Source: Microbacterium sp. KUDC0406 (GTDB lineage Bacteria > Actinomycetota > Actinomycetes > Actinomycetales > Microbacteriaceae). From it: a stretch of DNA of 64,000 bases. Within the stretch, counting starts at the first letter, position 1. Each line of letters begins with the position of its first letter. Location: positions 806,001 to 870,000 of the forward strand of contig NZ_CP091138.1 in NCBI RefSeq assembly GCF_021582875.1, written 5' to 3'. Positions 1-9,355 of the stretch are shown one piece after another. The notes below the pieces were generated by a model. That model saw only the letters and a list, made by a program, of their open reading frames with translations, searched no databases and was not told the DNA's origin. Both the position numbers and the translations under genes were made by a program.

Positions 1-2
1 AG

Positions 3-1052
3 TATCCGCATGAGCTCTCCGGCGGACTGCGGCAGCGCGCGCTGATCGCCTCCGCGCTGTCGACCGCGCCCGCGGTACTGGTGGCGGATGAGGCGACGAC
101 GGCGCTGGACGCCACGGTGCAGGCGCGTGTGCTCGCGCTGCTGCGCTCGATCGCCGATCGAGGCACCGCGGTCGTGTTCATCAGCCATGACTTCGCCGCG
201 GTGCGTCGTGTCGCCGACCGGGTGGTCGTGATGCGCGCCGGGCGGATCGTCGAGCAGGGCACCACCGCGCAGGTGATGGATCGGCCGCAGCAGCAGTACA
301 CGAGGGAGCTCGTCGCGGCATCCCGGCATGAGGTGCCGACGGATGCCGGAGAGGCGGCCGCCGTGCTGCTTCGTGCGGAGAGCGTGTCGAAGAGCTTCGA
401 CCGCCCCGCGGTGCGAGACGCCTCGTTCGTGCTGAGGAGCGGTCGGACTCTCGGCATCGTCGGGGAATCCGGCTCGGGCAAGACGACGCTCGCCCGCATG
501 ATCGTGGGCGTGACCGGGCCGGATGCCGGCACGCTGGACTGGACGGCGCCGCAACGCGTGCAGCTCGTGCATCAGGACCCTCTCGGGGCTTTCGATCCGC
601 GCTGGACGATCGCCCGCTCGCTCGGCGAGGCGCTCGAAGCGGCCGGTGTCCCGCGCGTGCGACGCCGAGCGCGGACGGCGGAACTGCTCGAAGAGGTGGG
701 CCTGGCTGCCGAGCTGGGCGCGCGACGGCCGCCGGAGGTCTCCGGAGGTCAGCGTCAGCGGGCCGCGATCGCCAGGGCGCTCGCCGCGGACCCGCAGGTG
801 CTCGTGCTCGACGAGCCGGTCTCCGCGCTCGACCCGACGGTGCGGGAGCGGGTGCTCGCCCTGCTGCGCCGGGTGCAGCAGGAGCACGGTCTGACCATGG
901 TGTTCGTCTCGCATGACCTCGGCGTCGTCGGAGCCGTCTGCGACGAGGTGCTCGTGATGCAGGACGGCGCGATCGTCGAGAAGGGGCCGGTGCGCGAGGT
1001 GTTCACCGCTCCGCGCCATCCGTTCACGCGGGAGCTCCTCGCGGCGCGGTGA
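3..1052 (+). CDS. Peptide-type ABC transporter, fused double ATP-binding subunit (5' end outside window)
   Basis: Two ABC nucleotide-binding domains in one chain, the layout of fused DppD-DppF-type subunits that energise uptake of di/oligopeptides through partner permeases at the membrane. Domain 1 enters the window after its Walker A: signature LSGGLRQR comes first, then Walker B VLVADEATTALD and H-loop FISHD. Domain 2 is complete: Walker A GESGSGKTT, Q-loop LVHQDPLGAFDP, signature VSGGQRQR, Walker B VLVLDEPVSALD, H-loop FVSHD. The frame is open from base 3, so the internal GTG at 81 is not the start. Permease and binding-protein genes would lie upstream, out of view. The family is clear; the substrate is inferred only from the fused architecture. 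Confidence 0.9.
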   Translation, partial: YPHELSGGLRQRALIASALSTAPAVLVADEATTALDATVQARVLALLRSIADRGTAVVFISHDFAAVRRVADRVVVMRAGRIVEQGTTAQVMDRPQQQYTRELVAASRHEVPTDAGEAAAVLLRAESVSKSFDRPAVRDASFVLRSGRTLGIVGESGSGKTTLARMIVGVTGPDAGTLDWTAPQRVQLVHQDPLGAFDPRWTIARSLGEALEAAGVPRVRRRARTAELLEEVGLAAELGARRPPEVSGGQRQRAAIARALAADPQVLVLDEPVSALDPTVRERVLALLRRVQQEHGLTMVFVSHDLGVVGAVCDEVLVMQDGAIVEKGPVREVFTAPRHPFTRELLAAR

Positions 1053-1122
1053 TCATCGTCACCGTCGCGGCTGCGGTCCGTCGATGGGCGTGCAGTCGCG
1101 CGGAGAGGAAGGAGCTCGCGTG

Positions 1123-1767
1123 TCAGTCCTGCACGTCGATGCCTGCCGCAGCGGCGAAGGCGGGGGCGAGCAGTTCGACCTGGCGGGAGCTCAGGGTCGC
1201 CCCGCGCAGCGCGAGCACGTCGAGGTAGGCGAGGGCGTCGAGCCCGCGCAGGTCGAGGTCCTTCGCGGTGAGGCCGCGGGTGTCGACCTCGTCGGCGCGG
1301 GTGTCGTCGAAGCGGACGCGGGTGAGCGTCGCCTGCGGCACGTCGAGCGTGTGCAGGGTCGTGTCCGCGACGAGCACGTCCTCGGCCCGCGCCGCGCCGA
1401 GCGACAGGTAGTCGATGCGCACTCCGCGGATCTCGAGCTCGCCGATGCGCGCCGACGAGAGATCGAGTGTTCCGATCCGGCCCCGATCGATTCGAAGGCG
1501 CCGGATGCTCGCGTCGCGCAGTGAGACCACGGGTGCGCGCAGATCCTCGATGCGCACGTCGAGCAGTGTCGATCCGGTGAGGTCCACCCGGTCGGCGGAG
1601 CCCGTGAGCACGCACTGCTCCAGGCTTCCGTGCGCGAGGTCGGTCTCGCCGGCGCACTCGACGGATGCTGCGATCAGGTCGGCTCGCCGCGCAGCGGCCG
1701 CCGGCGTCAGGCGGTCGGGCAGATCCGGAGCGGAGACGCGAGGAGGCACGGGGCGGATGGCGGGCAC
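1123..1767 (-). CDS. Pentapeptide-repeat-like protein
   Basis: A 214-residue soluble protein with a run of short beta-type repeats (DLTGSTLLDVRIEDL, LDLSSARIGELEIRG, VDTRGLTAKDLDLRG) typical of right-handed beta-helix pentapeptide-repeat proteins, where every fifth residue is a small or aliphatic core residue. Molecular role unknown; some family members mimic DNA or act as scaffolds. The GTG start follows an intergenic region shared with the divergent ribbon-helix-helix gene. It converges on the upstream ABC ATPase gene with a 70-bp gap. No signal peptide or membrane segment is visible. Confidence 0.75.
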   Translation of the reverse strand: MPAIRPVPPRVSAPDLPDRLTPAAAARRADLIAASVECAGETDLAHGSLEQCVLTGSADRVDLTGSTLLDVRIEDLRAPVVSLRDASIRRLRIDRGRIGTLDLSSARIGELEIRGVRIDYLSLGAARAEDVLVADTTLHTLDVPQATLTRVRFDDTRADEVDTRGLTAKDLDLRGLDALAYLDVLALRGATLSSRQVELLAPAFAAAAGIDVQD

Positions 1768-1807
1768 CAGGTGAGACTACGGGATGGCGCCGACATCCGC
1801 CCTGCGC

Positions 1808-1829
1808 TATATTGCTAGCATGCAAGCAA
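1808..1829 (+). promoter_or_regulatory. Leaderless promoter and possible operator of the RHH gene
   Basis: TATATT (1808-1813) is a good -10 element placed so that +1 falls on the A of the ATG at 1820, implying a leaderless mRNA; no Shine-Dalgarno precedes that ATG. A TTGCT (1812-1816) / AGCAA (1825-1829) inverted repeat overlaps the -10 and start codon, as expected of an autoregulatory ribbon-helix-helix operator. The operator role is inferred. Confidence 0.55.
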
Positions 1830-1969
1830 GGGAAGCCAAGGTGCAGTTCAACGTGTACCTGCCGCCCGACCTCGTGCGTGCGGTCAAGCACCGGGCGATC
1901 GATGACGGACTGAGCTTGTCGGCTCTGGTCGAAGAGGCACTGCGCGCCCATGTGGAGGAGAAGCCATGA
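1820..1969 (+). CDS. Small ribbon-helix-helix (CopG/MetJ-like) DNA-binding protein
   Basis: A 49-residue protein. [28 protein letters not shown] fits the RHH fold: a beta-strand that reads DNA bases, then two helices, and it would act as a dimer of dimers. The ATG at 1820 was preferred over an upstream in-frame codon because of the -10 placement and because the RHH strand begins directly after it. The last 4 bp overlap the ATG of the VOC gene, so the two are translationally coupled. This could be an antitoxin-type regulator, but its partner is a VOC protein rather than a toxin. It probably represses its own operon. Confidence 0.75.
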   Translation: MQAREAKVQFNVYLPPDLVRAVKHRAIDDGLSLSALVEEALRAHVEEKP

Positions 1970-2671
1970 CAACCGTTCAGCAGATCGTCTACACGGATGC
2001 TCCGGAGCGCTGGCGCGCGCTCGCGGCCGCGCTCGGATTCGTGGCGCCGTACCCGCCGACGCCGGAGTGGGCCGAGTTCGACGGCGGTGGCGTGCTCGCC
2101 GTGCATCACGCCACCGGGGCCCACCCGGCCGGCGGCGTGGATCTGAACCTGCTGGTCGCCGACCTCGATGCCGCGGAACGCGCCCTGGAAGGGCGCGACG
2201 TCACGCGCGGGGTGATGGATGGCGTGGGGGAGATGCTCACGGTGCGAGCCGCATCCGGGCTGACCGTGACGGTGTTCGCCGGAGCGAGGGACGCCGCTTC
2301 CGGTGAGGTCGCCGTGCAGCCGATCTGGTTCCAGGACGACGTCGACGAGGCGCGCCGCATCCTGGAGGCCCTCGGCCTGCAGGCATCCATCCTCGCCGGC
2401 GGCGGCGGCTGGGCCGAGATGCGAGCGCCGGGCGGGGGATCCGTCGGCGTGCACTCGGCGTCCGGTCGTTCGGAGGGTGAGGGACAGGGCTTCGGCTTCT
2501 CCTTCGAGGCCGTCGGCGACCTCGAAGGGCTCGCCGGCGGGGCTGAGGGACGCCGGATTCGATGCATCCGTCATCGATGAGTCCTACGGCCGCACCATCC
2601 GCATCGCCGACCCTGAGGTCTGGATCAACGGCGCGCAGACCGATCTCTACGGGTATCACCGGGCGCACTGA
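1966..2671 (+). CDS. VOC/glyoxalase-family protein (frameshifted near the 3' end)
   Basis: A vicinal-oxygen-chelate protein: two beta-alpha-beta-beta-beta modules (residues ~1-110, starting [21 protein letters not shown], and ~115-230, with [19 protein letters not shown]). The fold serves metal-dependent dioxygenases, glyoxalases and resistance or binding proteins; the substrate here is unknown. The frame is broken at the GGGG run 2539-2542. Removing one G restores [20 protein letters not shown] and a normal C-terminus ([15 protein letters not shown]), giving 234 residues. As written it stops early at 2580. It overlaps the RHH gene by ATGA and is co-transcribed. The break is probably a sequence error but could be a real lesion. 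Confidence 0.75.
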
Positions 2672-2687
2672 ACCAGGCACCCTCGCG

Positions 2688-2723
2688 TGCGCTTCGCGCG
2701 GGAATGTGCGCTTCGCGCGGATG
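2688..2723. repeat. Dispersed repeat C, two head-to-tail partial copies
   Basis: TGCGCTTCGCGCGG begins at 2688 and again at 2707, the second continuing as GGATG. The same core recurs at 2805 and 3845. Confidence 0.7.
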
Positions 2724-2804
2724 TCTGTGGCGCATGCTGCCCGCAGATCCTGCTCATCCCCGAGCGGAGCGAACGGGTGCCGGCGTGCACGTTCTGCAGT
2801 CTTG

Positions 2805-2852
2805 TGCGCTTCGCGCGGATGCTGCGCCGACATCCGTCCGCGGGAGCTGCAC
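2805..2852. repeat. Dispersed repeat C, left flank of the DUF559 gene
   Basis: TGCGCTTCGCGCGGATG plus CTGCG (2805-2826), then TCCGCGGGAGCTGCAC (2837-2852). Both blocks recur in the same order at 3845-3910 on the other side of the gene. Confidence 0.75.
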
Positions 2853-2969
2853 ATGGCCGCGGGAGACGTACCACCGGACTCGTACTCCACATTCAGGTGT
2901 CCATGGGTGTTCTGCACAGGTCTGCGATTGTCGTGCCTGCGCTGAGCTCATGAGCCGCACACTGACGGG

Positions 2970-3821
2970 ATGCCGAACAAGAAGAAGTCCTGGCTCGATG
3001 TCGTGGGAGACGTGCGGACGCATGGCGGCGTCGTGCGGCGCGCGCGTCTGACCGAGCGCGGCTTCGGACGCCGTGCGATCGATGAAGCGGTCGCGCGTGG
3101 AGCACTCAACAGGCCGCGACGCGGATGGCTTGCTCTTCCGGACGCCGATCCGCAGCTGAGATCCGCGCCGAAGTTCGGCGTGATCATCACCTGCCGCACT
3201 CAGGCGCAGCGGCTCGGCTTGTGGGTGCACGACGTGTCCGGGGATCCGCATGTCGCCGTTCCGCCGAACAGCACGGGCGGCCAGGGTGTGCGCGCGAAGA
3301 TCCACTGGGGAGCGCCGCTGATACCGAGAGACCCAGACGCGCTTGTCGACCCCATCGAGAACGTGCTTGCGTACGTCGCCGAGTGCGAACCGTTCGAGCA
3401 GGCCGTGGCGACGTGGGAATCCGCGTTCAACAAGGGACTCGTCGACATCGGCGCGATGGCAAGGCTGCCACTTCGCCCGGCGGCCCGCCGAGTGCTGGAA
3501 GTCGCGACGCCGTTCGCGGATGCGGGACTCGAGACATACCTCCGGCTCCGGCTCCGCTGGCTCAGACTGCCGATTCGCATGCAGACCTGGATCGCCGGGC
3601 ACAAGGGCGACACACTGATCGGGGACAGGCTCATCGTTCAGATCGACGGTGCGACCCACACAGGACCACAGTGCGATGAGGACATCCGGCATGACGCTCA
3701 GCTTCGTCTGCTCGGCTATCACGTGATCCGCGTCTCCTATCGGCAGATCATGTTCCAGTGGGCGGAAGTGCAGGATCTGATCATGCGCGCCGTCGCGCAG
3801 GGCCTGCATCGCGCAGCCTGA
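2970..3821 (+). CDS. AbiEi-like / DUF559 endonuclease-fold protein
   Basis: A 283-residue protein. The N-terminal ~70 residues (GGVVRRARLTERGFGRRAIDEAVARGALNRPRRG) resemble the winged-helix domain of AbiEi-type antitoxins. The C-terminus has LIVQIDGATH followed by a D/R/H-rich RHDAQLRLLGYHVIRVSY, typical of DUF559, related to very-short-patch-repair endonucleases (PD-(D/E)XK-like fold); the D and H of IDGATH are candidate metal ligands. Such genes are common singletons in Microbacteriaceae and their role is unproven. It is flanked on both sides by copies of repeat C, suggesting cassette-like mobility. No AbiEii-type toxin is adjacent. Confidence 0.7.
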   Translation: MPNKKKSWLDVVGDVRTHGGVVRRARLTERGFGRRAIDEAVARGALNRPRRGWLALPDADPQLRSAPKFGVIITCRTQAQRLGLWVHDVSGDPHVAVPPNSTGGQGVRAKIHWGAPLIPRDPDALVDPIENVLAYVAECEPFEQAVATWESAFNKGLVDIGAMARLPLRPAARRVLEVATPFADAGLETYLRLRLRWLRLPIRMQTWIAGHKGDTLIGDRLIVQIDGATHTGPQCDEDIRHDAQLRLLGYHVIRVSYRQIMFQWAEVQDLIMRAVAQGLHRAA

Positions 3822-3844
3822 TTCGAGCATCCGGTGCGGAGTTA

Positions 3845-3910
3845 TGCGCTTCGCGCGGATGCTGCGCGGGCATCTGTCGGCGGAGGCGCACAAGTCCGCG
3901 GGAACTGCAC
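3845..3910. repeat. Dispersed repeat C, right flank of the DUF559 gene
   Basis: A 22-bp core at 3845-3866 identical to 2805-2826, then TCCGCGGGAACTGCAC (3895-3910), one mismatch from the left copy. The spacer between blocks is 28 bp here against 10 bp on the left. Confidence 0.75.
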
Positions 3911-3958
3911 GCCAGGGCCCGACGGGAGGCGCCCGCGCGAACATCCGGCGCGACCGCG

Positions 3959-4218
3959 TAGAATGGCTCGATCAGCTGTGATCCGGCCATCACCGGGGAG
4001 CTCTCGGAAGAACGCTTCGACAGGCTCAGCGCAAGCGCAGACAGGCTCAGCGCAAGCGGCCAAGAGGCAACTAGAACCGAGCGGGGCAGGCCCGTCATCG
4101 CCGCAGTGAAAGAGGCTCGCCGCGAGACGGGCAAGTGAGGTGGTACCGCGGCCCGTCAGGTCACAATCCGGACAGGTCGTCCTCGCAGCAGCATCCGACA
4201 CGATCACTGCGAGACGAC
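3959..4218 (+). promoter_or_regulatory. T-box riboswitch of ileS, with its -10 element
   Basis: TAGAAT (3959-3964) is a -10. Downstream, the leader has a stem I region with the isoleucine specifier triplet ATC (candidate 3989-3991, inside GGCCATCACCGGGG), then the conserved T-box GTGAGGTGGTACCGCGG (4135-4151), which pairs with the tRNA acceptor end. The T-box is enclosed by a GACGGGC (4126-4132) / GCCCGTC (4151-4157) stem. No U-tract terminator follows, so control is probably translational, as known for actinobacterial ileS T-boxes: uncharged tRNA-Ile binding would free the ribosome-binding region. The stem I-antiterminator linker carries an inserted repeat (4015-4058). Confidence 0.9.
4015..4058. 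repeat. Dispersed repeat A inside the T-box leader (tandem)
   Basis: CTTCGACAGGCTCAG at 4015-4029. The 19-mer GACAGGCTCAGCGCAAGCG occurs twice (4019-4037 and 4040-4058). It lies in the linker between stem I and the T-box stem. Confidence 0.85.
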
Positions 4219-7200
4219 ATGACCTACCCGCGCACCTCCTCCTTCGGCCCCGCCGCCCTTCGACAGGCTCAGGGCCCGGTGACCCCGAGCCCGCGCTTCC
4301 CCGAGATCGAGCGCGAGGTGCTCGAGTTCTGGAAGGCCGACGACACCTTCCGCGCCTCCATCGCGCAGCGCGAGGGCGCCGACGAGTGGGTGTTCTACGA
4401 CGGCCCGCCGTTCGCCAACGGCCTGCCGCACTACGGGCACCTGCTGACCGGGTACGCGAAGGACCTCTTCCCGCGCTTCCAGACCATGCTCGGCAAGAAG
4501 GTCGACCGCGTGTTCGGCTGGGACACCCACGGTCTGCCCGCCGAGCTCGAGGCGATGAAGCAGCTCGGTCTCACCGAGAAGAGCGAGATCGAGGACATGG
4601 GCGTCGGCGTCTTCAACGCCAAGGCCAAGGACTCGGTGCTCACCTACACGCGCGACTGGGAGGACTACGTCACGCGCCAGGCGCGCTGGGTGGACTTCGA
4701 GCGCGGCTACAAGACCCTCGACCTGAGCTACATGGAGAGCGTGCTCTGGGCGTTCGACCAGCTCTACGACAAGGGCCTCGCCTATGAGGGCTATCGCGTG
4801 CTGCCGTACTGCTGGCGCGACGAGACCCCGCTGTCGAACCACGAGCTGCGCATGGACGACGACGTCTACAAGGACCGTCAGGACCCATCCGTCACCGTCA
4901 CCTTCCCGCTGACCGGCGTGAAGGCCGAATCGCTCGGTCTGACCGCCGTCCGCGCCCTCGCCTGGACCACCACGCCGTGGACGCTGCCCACCAACCTCGC
5001 CCTCGTCGTGGGACCCGAGATCGAGTACGTCGTGCTTCCCGCGGGCCCTGCAGGCGCCGCCGACGTGCACAACGGGGACGACCCCGTCGAGGCAGCAGCG
5101 CACCGCTACCTGCTCGCCCGCGATCTGCTCGGCGGCTACGCCAAGGACCTCGGGTACGAGTCGGCCGACGACGCGCTCGCCGCGGTGCAGCAGACCGTTC
5201 GCGGCGCCGACCTGGCGGACGTCCACTACGACCGCCTGTTCGACTACTACGCCGACGCCGAGACCTGGGGCACGCAGAACGCCTGGCGCATCCTCGTCGA
5301 CGACTACGTGACCACCACCGACGGCACCGGAATCGTGCACCAGGCACCCGCCTACGGTGAGGACGACCAGCGTGTCACCGGCGCCGCCGGCATCCCGACC
5401 ATCCTGTCGCTCGACGACGGCGGCCGGTTCCTGCCGCAGGTGACGGATGTCGCCGGCGAGCTGTGGATGGACGCCAACACGCCGCTCATCCGTCTGCTCC
5501 GTGCCGAGGGCCGGATGCTGCGCGAGCAGAGCTACGTGCACTCGTACCCGCACTGCTGGCGCTGCAGGAACCCCCTGATCTACAAGGCCGTCTCGAGCTG
5601 GTTCATCCGGGTCACCGATCTCAAGGACCGGATGCTCGCGAACAACGAGCAGATCACCTGGGTGCCCGAGAACGTGAAGCACGGTCAGTTCGGCAAGTGG
5701 CTCGAGGGCGCGCGCGACTGGTCGATCAGCCGCAATCGCTACTGGGGCTCGCCGATCCCGATCTGGAAGAGCGACGACCCCGAGTACCCGCGCGTCGACT
5801 CCTACGGCTCGCTCGAGGCGCTGGAGCGCGACTTCGGCACACTGCCGCGCAACGGGAGCGGCGAGATCGACCTGCACCGCCCGTACATCGACGACCTCAC
5901 CCGCCCGAACCCCGACGACCCGACCGGCAAGAGCACGATGCGCCGAATCGAGGATGTCTTCGACGTGTGGTTCGACTCCGGGTCGATGCCGTACGCGCAG
6001 GTGCACTACCCGTTCGAGAACCAGGAGTGGTTCGACTCGCACGCGCCGGCGGACTTCATCGTGGAGTACATCGGGCAGACCCGCGGCTGGTTCTACGTGA
6101 TGCACGTGCTCTCCACCGCGCTGTTCGACCGCCCCGCGTTCACCGGCGTGAGCTGCCACGGCATCGTGCTCGGCTCGGACGGCTACAAGATGTCGAAGTC
6201 GCTGCGCAACTACCCGGACGTGTCCGAGGTGTTCGACCGCGACGGGTCCGACGCGATGCGCTGGTTCCTGATGTCGAGCTCGGTGCTGCGCGGCGGCAAC
6301 CTCTCGGTCACCGAGGAGGGCATCCGCGCCGGCGTGCGGGAGTTCATCCTGCCGCTGTGGAACTCGTGGTACTTCTTCGCGACCTACGCGAACGCTTCGA
6401 CAAGCTCAGCGGGGGCTGCGGCCGACGGGTATGAGGCCACCTGGCGCACCGACTCCACCGACGTGCTGGACCGCTACATCCTGGCCCGCACCGGCGACCT
6501 GGTCCGCGATGTCAAGCAGGATCTCGAGGGTCTGGACTCCACGACGGCCGCCGCGCGCCTGCGCGACTTCGCCGAGGTGCTCACGAACTGGTACATCCGT
6601 CGCTCGCGGGACCGGTTCTGGGACCCTTCGACAGGCTCAGGGGCCCAGGTCGACTGCTTCGACACGCTCTACACGGTGCTCGAGACGCTCTGCCGCGTCG
6701 CGGCACCGCTCGTGCCGCTGATCAGCGAGCGGGTCTGGCAGGGGCTCACCGGCGGGCGCAGCGTGCACCTGACCGACTGGCCCGACGCAGAGGCATTCCC
6801 GCACGCCGACGACGTCCGCGATGCCATGGACGCCGTCCGCGAGCTCTCCAGCGTGGGCAACGCGCTGCGCAAGAAGGAGAAGCTGCGCGTGCGGCTGCCG
6901 CTGGCCCGCTTCACGGTCGTCACGCCGGATGCCGCCGCGCTGGCGCCCTTCGAGGACATCCTGCGCGAGGAGCTGAACGTGAAGAGCGTCGAGCTGGTCG
7001 CGCAGGGCGACGGCACCCCGGCGGAGTACGGCATCAGCCACCGCCTCAGCGTCAATGCCCGTGCCGCCGGCCCGCGTCTCGGCAAGGAGGTGCAGCGCGT
7101 GATCCGCGCGGCCAAGGACGGCTTCTGGACCGAGGACGGCGGCGTCGTGACCGCCGACGGCATCGTGCTCGAGCCGCACGAGTACGACCTCGCGCTGGAG

Positions 7201-7613
7201 ACCACCGGCCGCCCCGAGGGCGAGGCCCTCGCCGTCGTGCCGACCGGCGGCTTCGTGCTGCTGGACACCACGACCACGCCCGAGCTCGAGGCCGAGGGCC
7301 TGGCCCGCGACGTGATCCGCGCCGTGCAGGACACCCGCAAGAAGGCCGGCTTCGACGTCAGCGACCGGATCAGCCTGGTGCTGGACTTCGCGTCCGCCGA
7401 GGAGGGCGAGGCGGTGGCATCCGCGTTCGAGACCGCGGACGTCGCGGGGAGACTCTCGCACTCGCCTTCGAGGTCCGTGCGGGCGGCGCCGTGTACACCG
7501 ACTTCGGGATCCTGCCCGGCGAGTCGGAGTTCGAGACGACCGTGCCGAAGGGCACCTACGCCAACACCGCCGACTTCACGGTCGCGGTCAACCGGATCGG
7601 AGAAGGGGCATGA
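4219..7613 (+). CDS. ileS: Isoleucine--tRNA ligase (frameshifted near the 3' end)
   Basis: Class I aminoacyl-tRNA synthetase charging tRNA-Ile in the cytoplasm. HYGH (HIGH motif) at residues 71-74, CP1 editing domain in the middle, KMSKS at ~657-661, then the anticodon-binding region and a C-terminal extension, as in eukaryote-like/actinobacterial IleS. The ATG at 4219 follows the T-box; upstream in-frame codons lie inside the riboswitch. One G is missing from the GGGG run 7446-7449. Restoring it gives 1131 residues ending in AVNRIGEGA and an ATGA overlap with folC. Three repeat-A copies are read in frame (residues ~14-18, 726-731 and 803-808). Confidence 0.95.
4258..4272. repeat. Dispersed repeat A in the ileS 5' coding region
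   Basis: CTTCGACAGGCTCAG flanked by CC/GG, read in frame as LRQAQ just before the conserved IleS N-terminus. Confidence 0.8.
6395..6409. repeat. Dispersed repeat A within ileS
   Basis: CTTCGACAAGCTCAG, read as STSS after FATYANA, at the junction between the catalytic and anticodon-binding parts. Confidence 0.8.
6626..6640. repeat. Dispersed repeat A within ileS
   Basis: CTTCGACAGGCTCAG, read as PSTGSG between RDRFWD and the conserved FDTLYTVLE helix. Confidence 0.8.
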
Positions 7614-8962
7614 GCGACAGGCAGCGGGCCGACCGGGTCTACGAGCAGCTCCTGGAGCGGGCGGGTGAGCGCTGGGTGCAGCCGCGTAAGGAGCGCGTCG
7701 CGCGCATCCTCACGCTGCTGGACGATCCGCAGCGCACCTATCGCGTCGTGCACATCACCGGGACGAACGGCAAGACATCGACGGCGCGGATGATCGAGAG
7801 CCTGCTGCGCGCCCACGGGCTGCGCACCGGGCTGTTCACCAGCCCGCACCTGGAGCGCTTCACCGAGCGGATCATGATCGACGGGGAGCCGATCGCGGAT
7901 GCCGCGATCGCCGACGCCTGGGACGAGATCGAGCCGTTCATCGGCATCGTCGACGCCGAGCTGGAGGCCGCCGACGACGCACCGCTGACGTTCTTCGAGC
8001 TGCTCACCGTGCTCGCGTTCGTCGCCGCATCGGATGCTCCGGTCGACGTGCTCGTGCTCGAGGTGGGCATGGGCGGGGAGTGGGACTCCACCAACAACGC
8101 CGACGGCGATGTCGCGGTGTTCGCCCCGATCGACATCGACCATGCCGACCGGCTCGGCGACACGATCGCGGAGATCGCCCAGGTCAAGGCCGGGATCATC
8201 AAGGACGGTGCCTCGGTGGTCTCGGCTGAGCAGCCGGAGGAGGCCGAGGCCGTGCTGCGCCGCGTGGCCGCCGAGCGCGGCGCGCGGATCTCGTTCGCCG
8301 GAGCGGACTTCGGCCTGGCCGACCAGCGGCTCGCCGTGGGCGGGCAGCTGCTCACCGTGCGCGGCCTGGCCGGGCAGTACGTGGACGAGTACCTGCCGCT
8401 GTACGGCGCGCACCAGGGGCACAACGCGTCCCTCGCGATCGCCGCGGTGGAGTCGCTGATCGGCGATGCCACGCAGCCCATCGCCGGCGACATCCTCTCC
8501 GACGCCCTGCAGAACGTGACCTCGCCGGGTCGCCTGCAGCTGCTCGGCATCGCACCGACCGTGGTGGTCGACGCCGCGCACAATCCGCACGGTGCGCGCT
8601 CCCTCGCACAGGCGCTGTCGGACAGCTTCGACTTCGACGAGTGGGGCCTGGTGCTCGGCGTGCTCGCCGACAAGGATGCGGCGGGCATCGTCGACGTGCT
8701 GCTGCCCGCGGTCGCCGAGGTGTTCGCGACCGCGCCGGATTCGGCGCGCGCGAACGACGCCGACGCGATCGCCGATCTCGTCGAGGAGCGCGGACGCCGC
8801 GCGAGCGTGCACCCGACCCTGGCCGAGGCCGCTGACGCGGCGCGCGAGTGGGCCGCGAGCTCGGATCGCCGTGCGGTGATCATCGCCGGCTCGGTCGTGC
8901 TGGCGGGAGAGGCGATCGCGCTCTCCGAGGAGGAGGACTGGAAGTCGGGGTGGAGCGCGTGA
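7610..8962 (+). CDS. folC: Folylpolyglutamate synthase / dihydrofolate synthase
   Basis: An ATP-dependent Mur-ligase-family enzyme that adds glutamate to dihydropteroate and to folates, retaining folate in the cytoplasm. The 450-residue chain has P-loop [13 protein letters not shown] (~residues 48-60), the omega-loop/metal region [13 protein letters not shown] and the C-terminal substrate motif [13 protein letters not shown]; length is normal for the family. The start overlaps the restored ileS stop (ATGA) and the stop overlaps the next start (GTGA), so ileS-folC-DUF4233-ndk reads as one operon, downstream of the T-box. Confidence 0.95.
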   Translation: MSDRQRADRVYEQLLERAGERWVQPRKERVARILTLLDDPQRTYRVVHITGTNGKTSTARMIESLLRAHGLRTGLFTSPHLERFTERIMIDGEPIADAAIADAWDEIEPFIGIVDAELEAADDAPLTFFELLTVLAFVAASDAPVDVLVLEVGMGGEWDSTNNADGDVAVFAPIDIDHADRLGDTIAEIAQVKAGIIKDGASVVSAEQPEEAEAVLRRVAAERGARISFAGADFGLADQRLAVGGQLLTVRGLAGQYVDEYLPLYGAHQGHNASLAIAAVESLIGDATQPIAGDILSDALQNVTSPGRLQLLGIAPTVVVDAAHNPHGARSLAQALSDSFDFDEWGLVLGVLADKDAAGIVDVLLPAVAEVFATAPDSARANDADAIADLVEERGRRASVHPTLAEAADAAREWAASSDRRAVIIAGSVVLAGEAIALSEEEDWKSGWSA

Positions 8963-9354
8963 GTGCACGCGGAGCACGCCCCCAGCGGACCCTCGTCCAG
9001 AAGCTCGCACCGATCGTGCTCGGCTTCGAGGCGATCGTGGTCTTCCTCGCGGGTCTCACGATCTACGGCCTGAACGTGCTGCCGGCGGGCATCCCGTCCT
9101 GGTGGGGGATCGTCGGCGGCGTCATCGTCGCGCTGCTGATGTTCGCCCTCGCCGGCATGATCACCCGTCCCTGGGCGATCGCCGCCGGCTGGGGACTGCA
9201 GGCGATCGTGGCGCTGTCGGCGATCCTCGTTCCCGCGATCCTGTTCGTCGTGCTGATTTTCGGCGGCATGTGGGCGTATGCGACGATCGTGGGGGCCCGC
9301 ATCGACGCCCGTGCGCCGCGAGCCGAAGCCGAAACTCCGACAGAGAGCGAATGA
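8959..9354 (+). CDS. DUF4233 membrane protein
   Basis: A 131-residue protein with four hydrophobic segments (LAPIVLGFEAIVVFLAGLTI, WWGIVGGVIVALLMFALAG, WAIAAGWGLQAIVALSAIL, PAILFVVLIFGGMWAYATI) and an acidic tail. It matches the actinobacterial DUF4233 family, usually found between folC and ndk, with no known function. The GTG at 8959 was chosen because it overlaps the folC stop; a GTG 9 bp upstream is possible. Confidence 0.8.
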   Translation: MSARGARPQRTLVQKLAPIVLGFEAIVVFLAGLTIYGLNVLPAGIPSWWGIVGGVIVALLMFALAGMITRPWAIAAGWGLQAIVALSAILVPAILFVVLIFGGMWAYATIVGARIDARAPRAEAETPTESE

Positions 9355-9355
9355 C

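Larger units (their letters stand above)
2672..2969. other. Gene-free repeat-rich spacer
   Basis: No credible coding sequence. It holds three copies of a TGCGCTTCGCGCGG repeat (2688, 2707 and 2805) and short GC-rich inverted segments. Open frames here are low-complexity artefacts. Confidence 0.6.

Noticed and set aside
4135..4218. Upstream extension of ileS from a GTG at 4135
   Set aside because: The segment contains the T-box sequence and its closing stem, and the translated residues do not resemble an IleS N-terminus.
4204..6159. A 651-codon open frame antisense to ileS, and similar long minus-strand frames over other genes (e.g. 33248-35146, 61042-62172)
   Set aside because: High-GC third positions keep the antisense frame open. 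The translations are Arg/Ala/Val-rich with no motifs, and the sense strand encodes clear IleS, JetC and LeuS.
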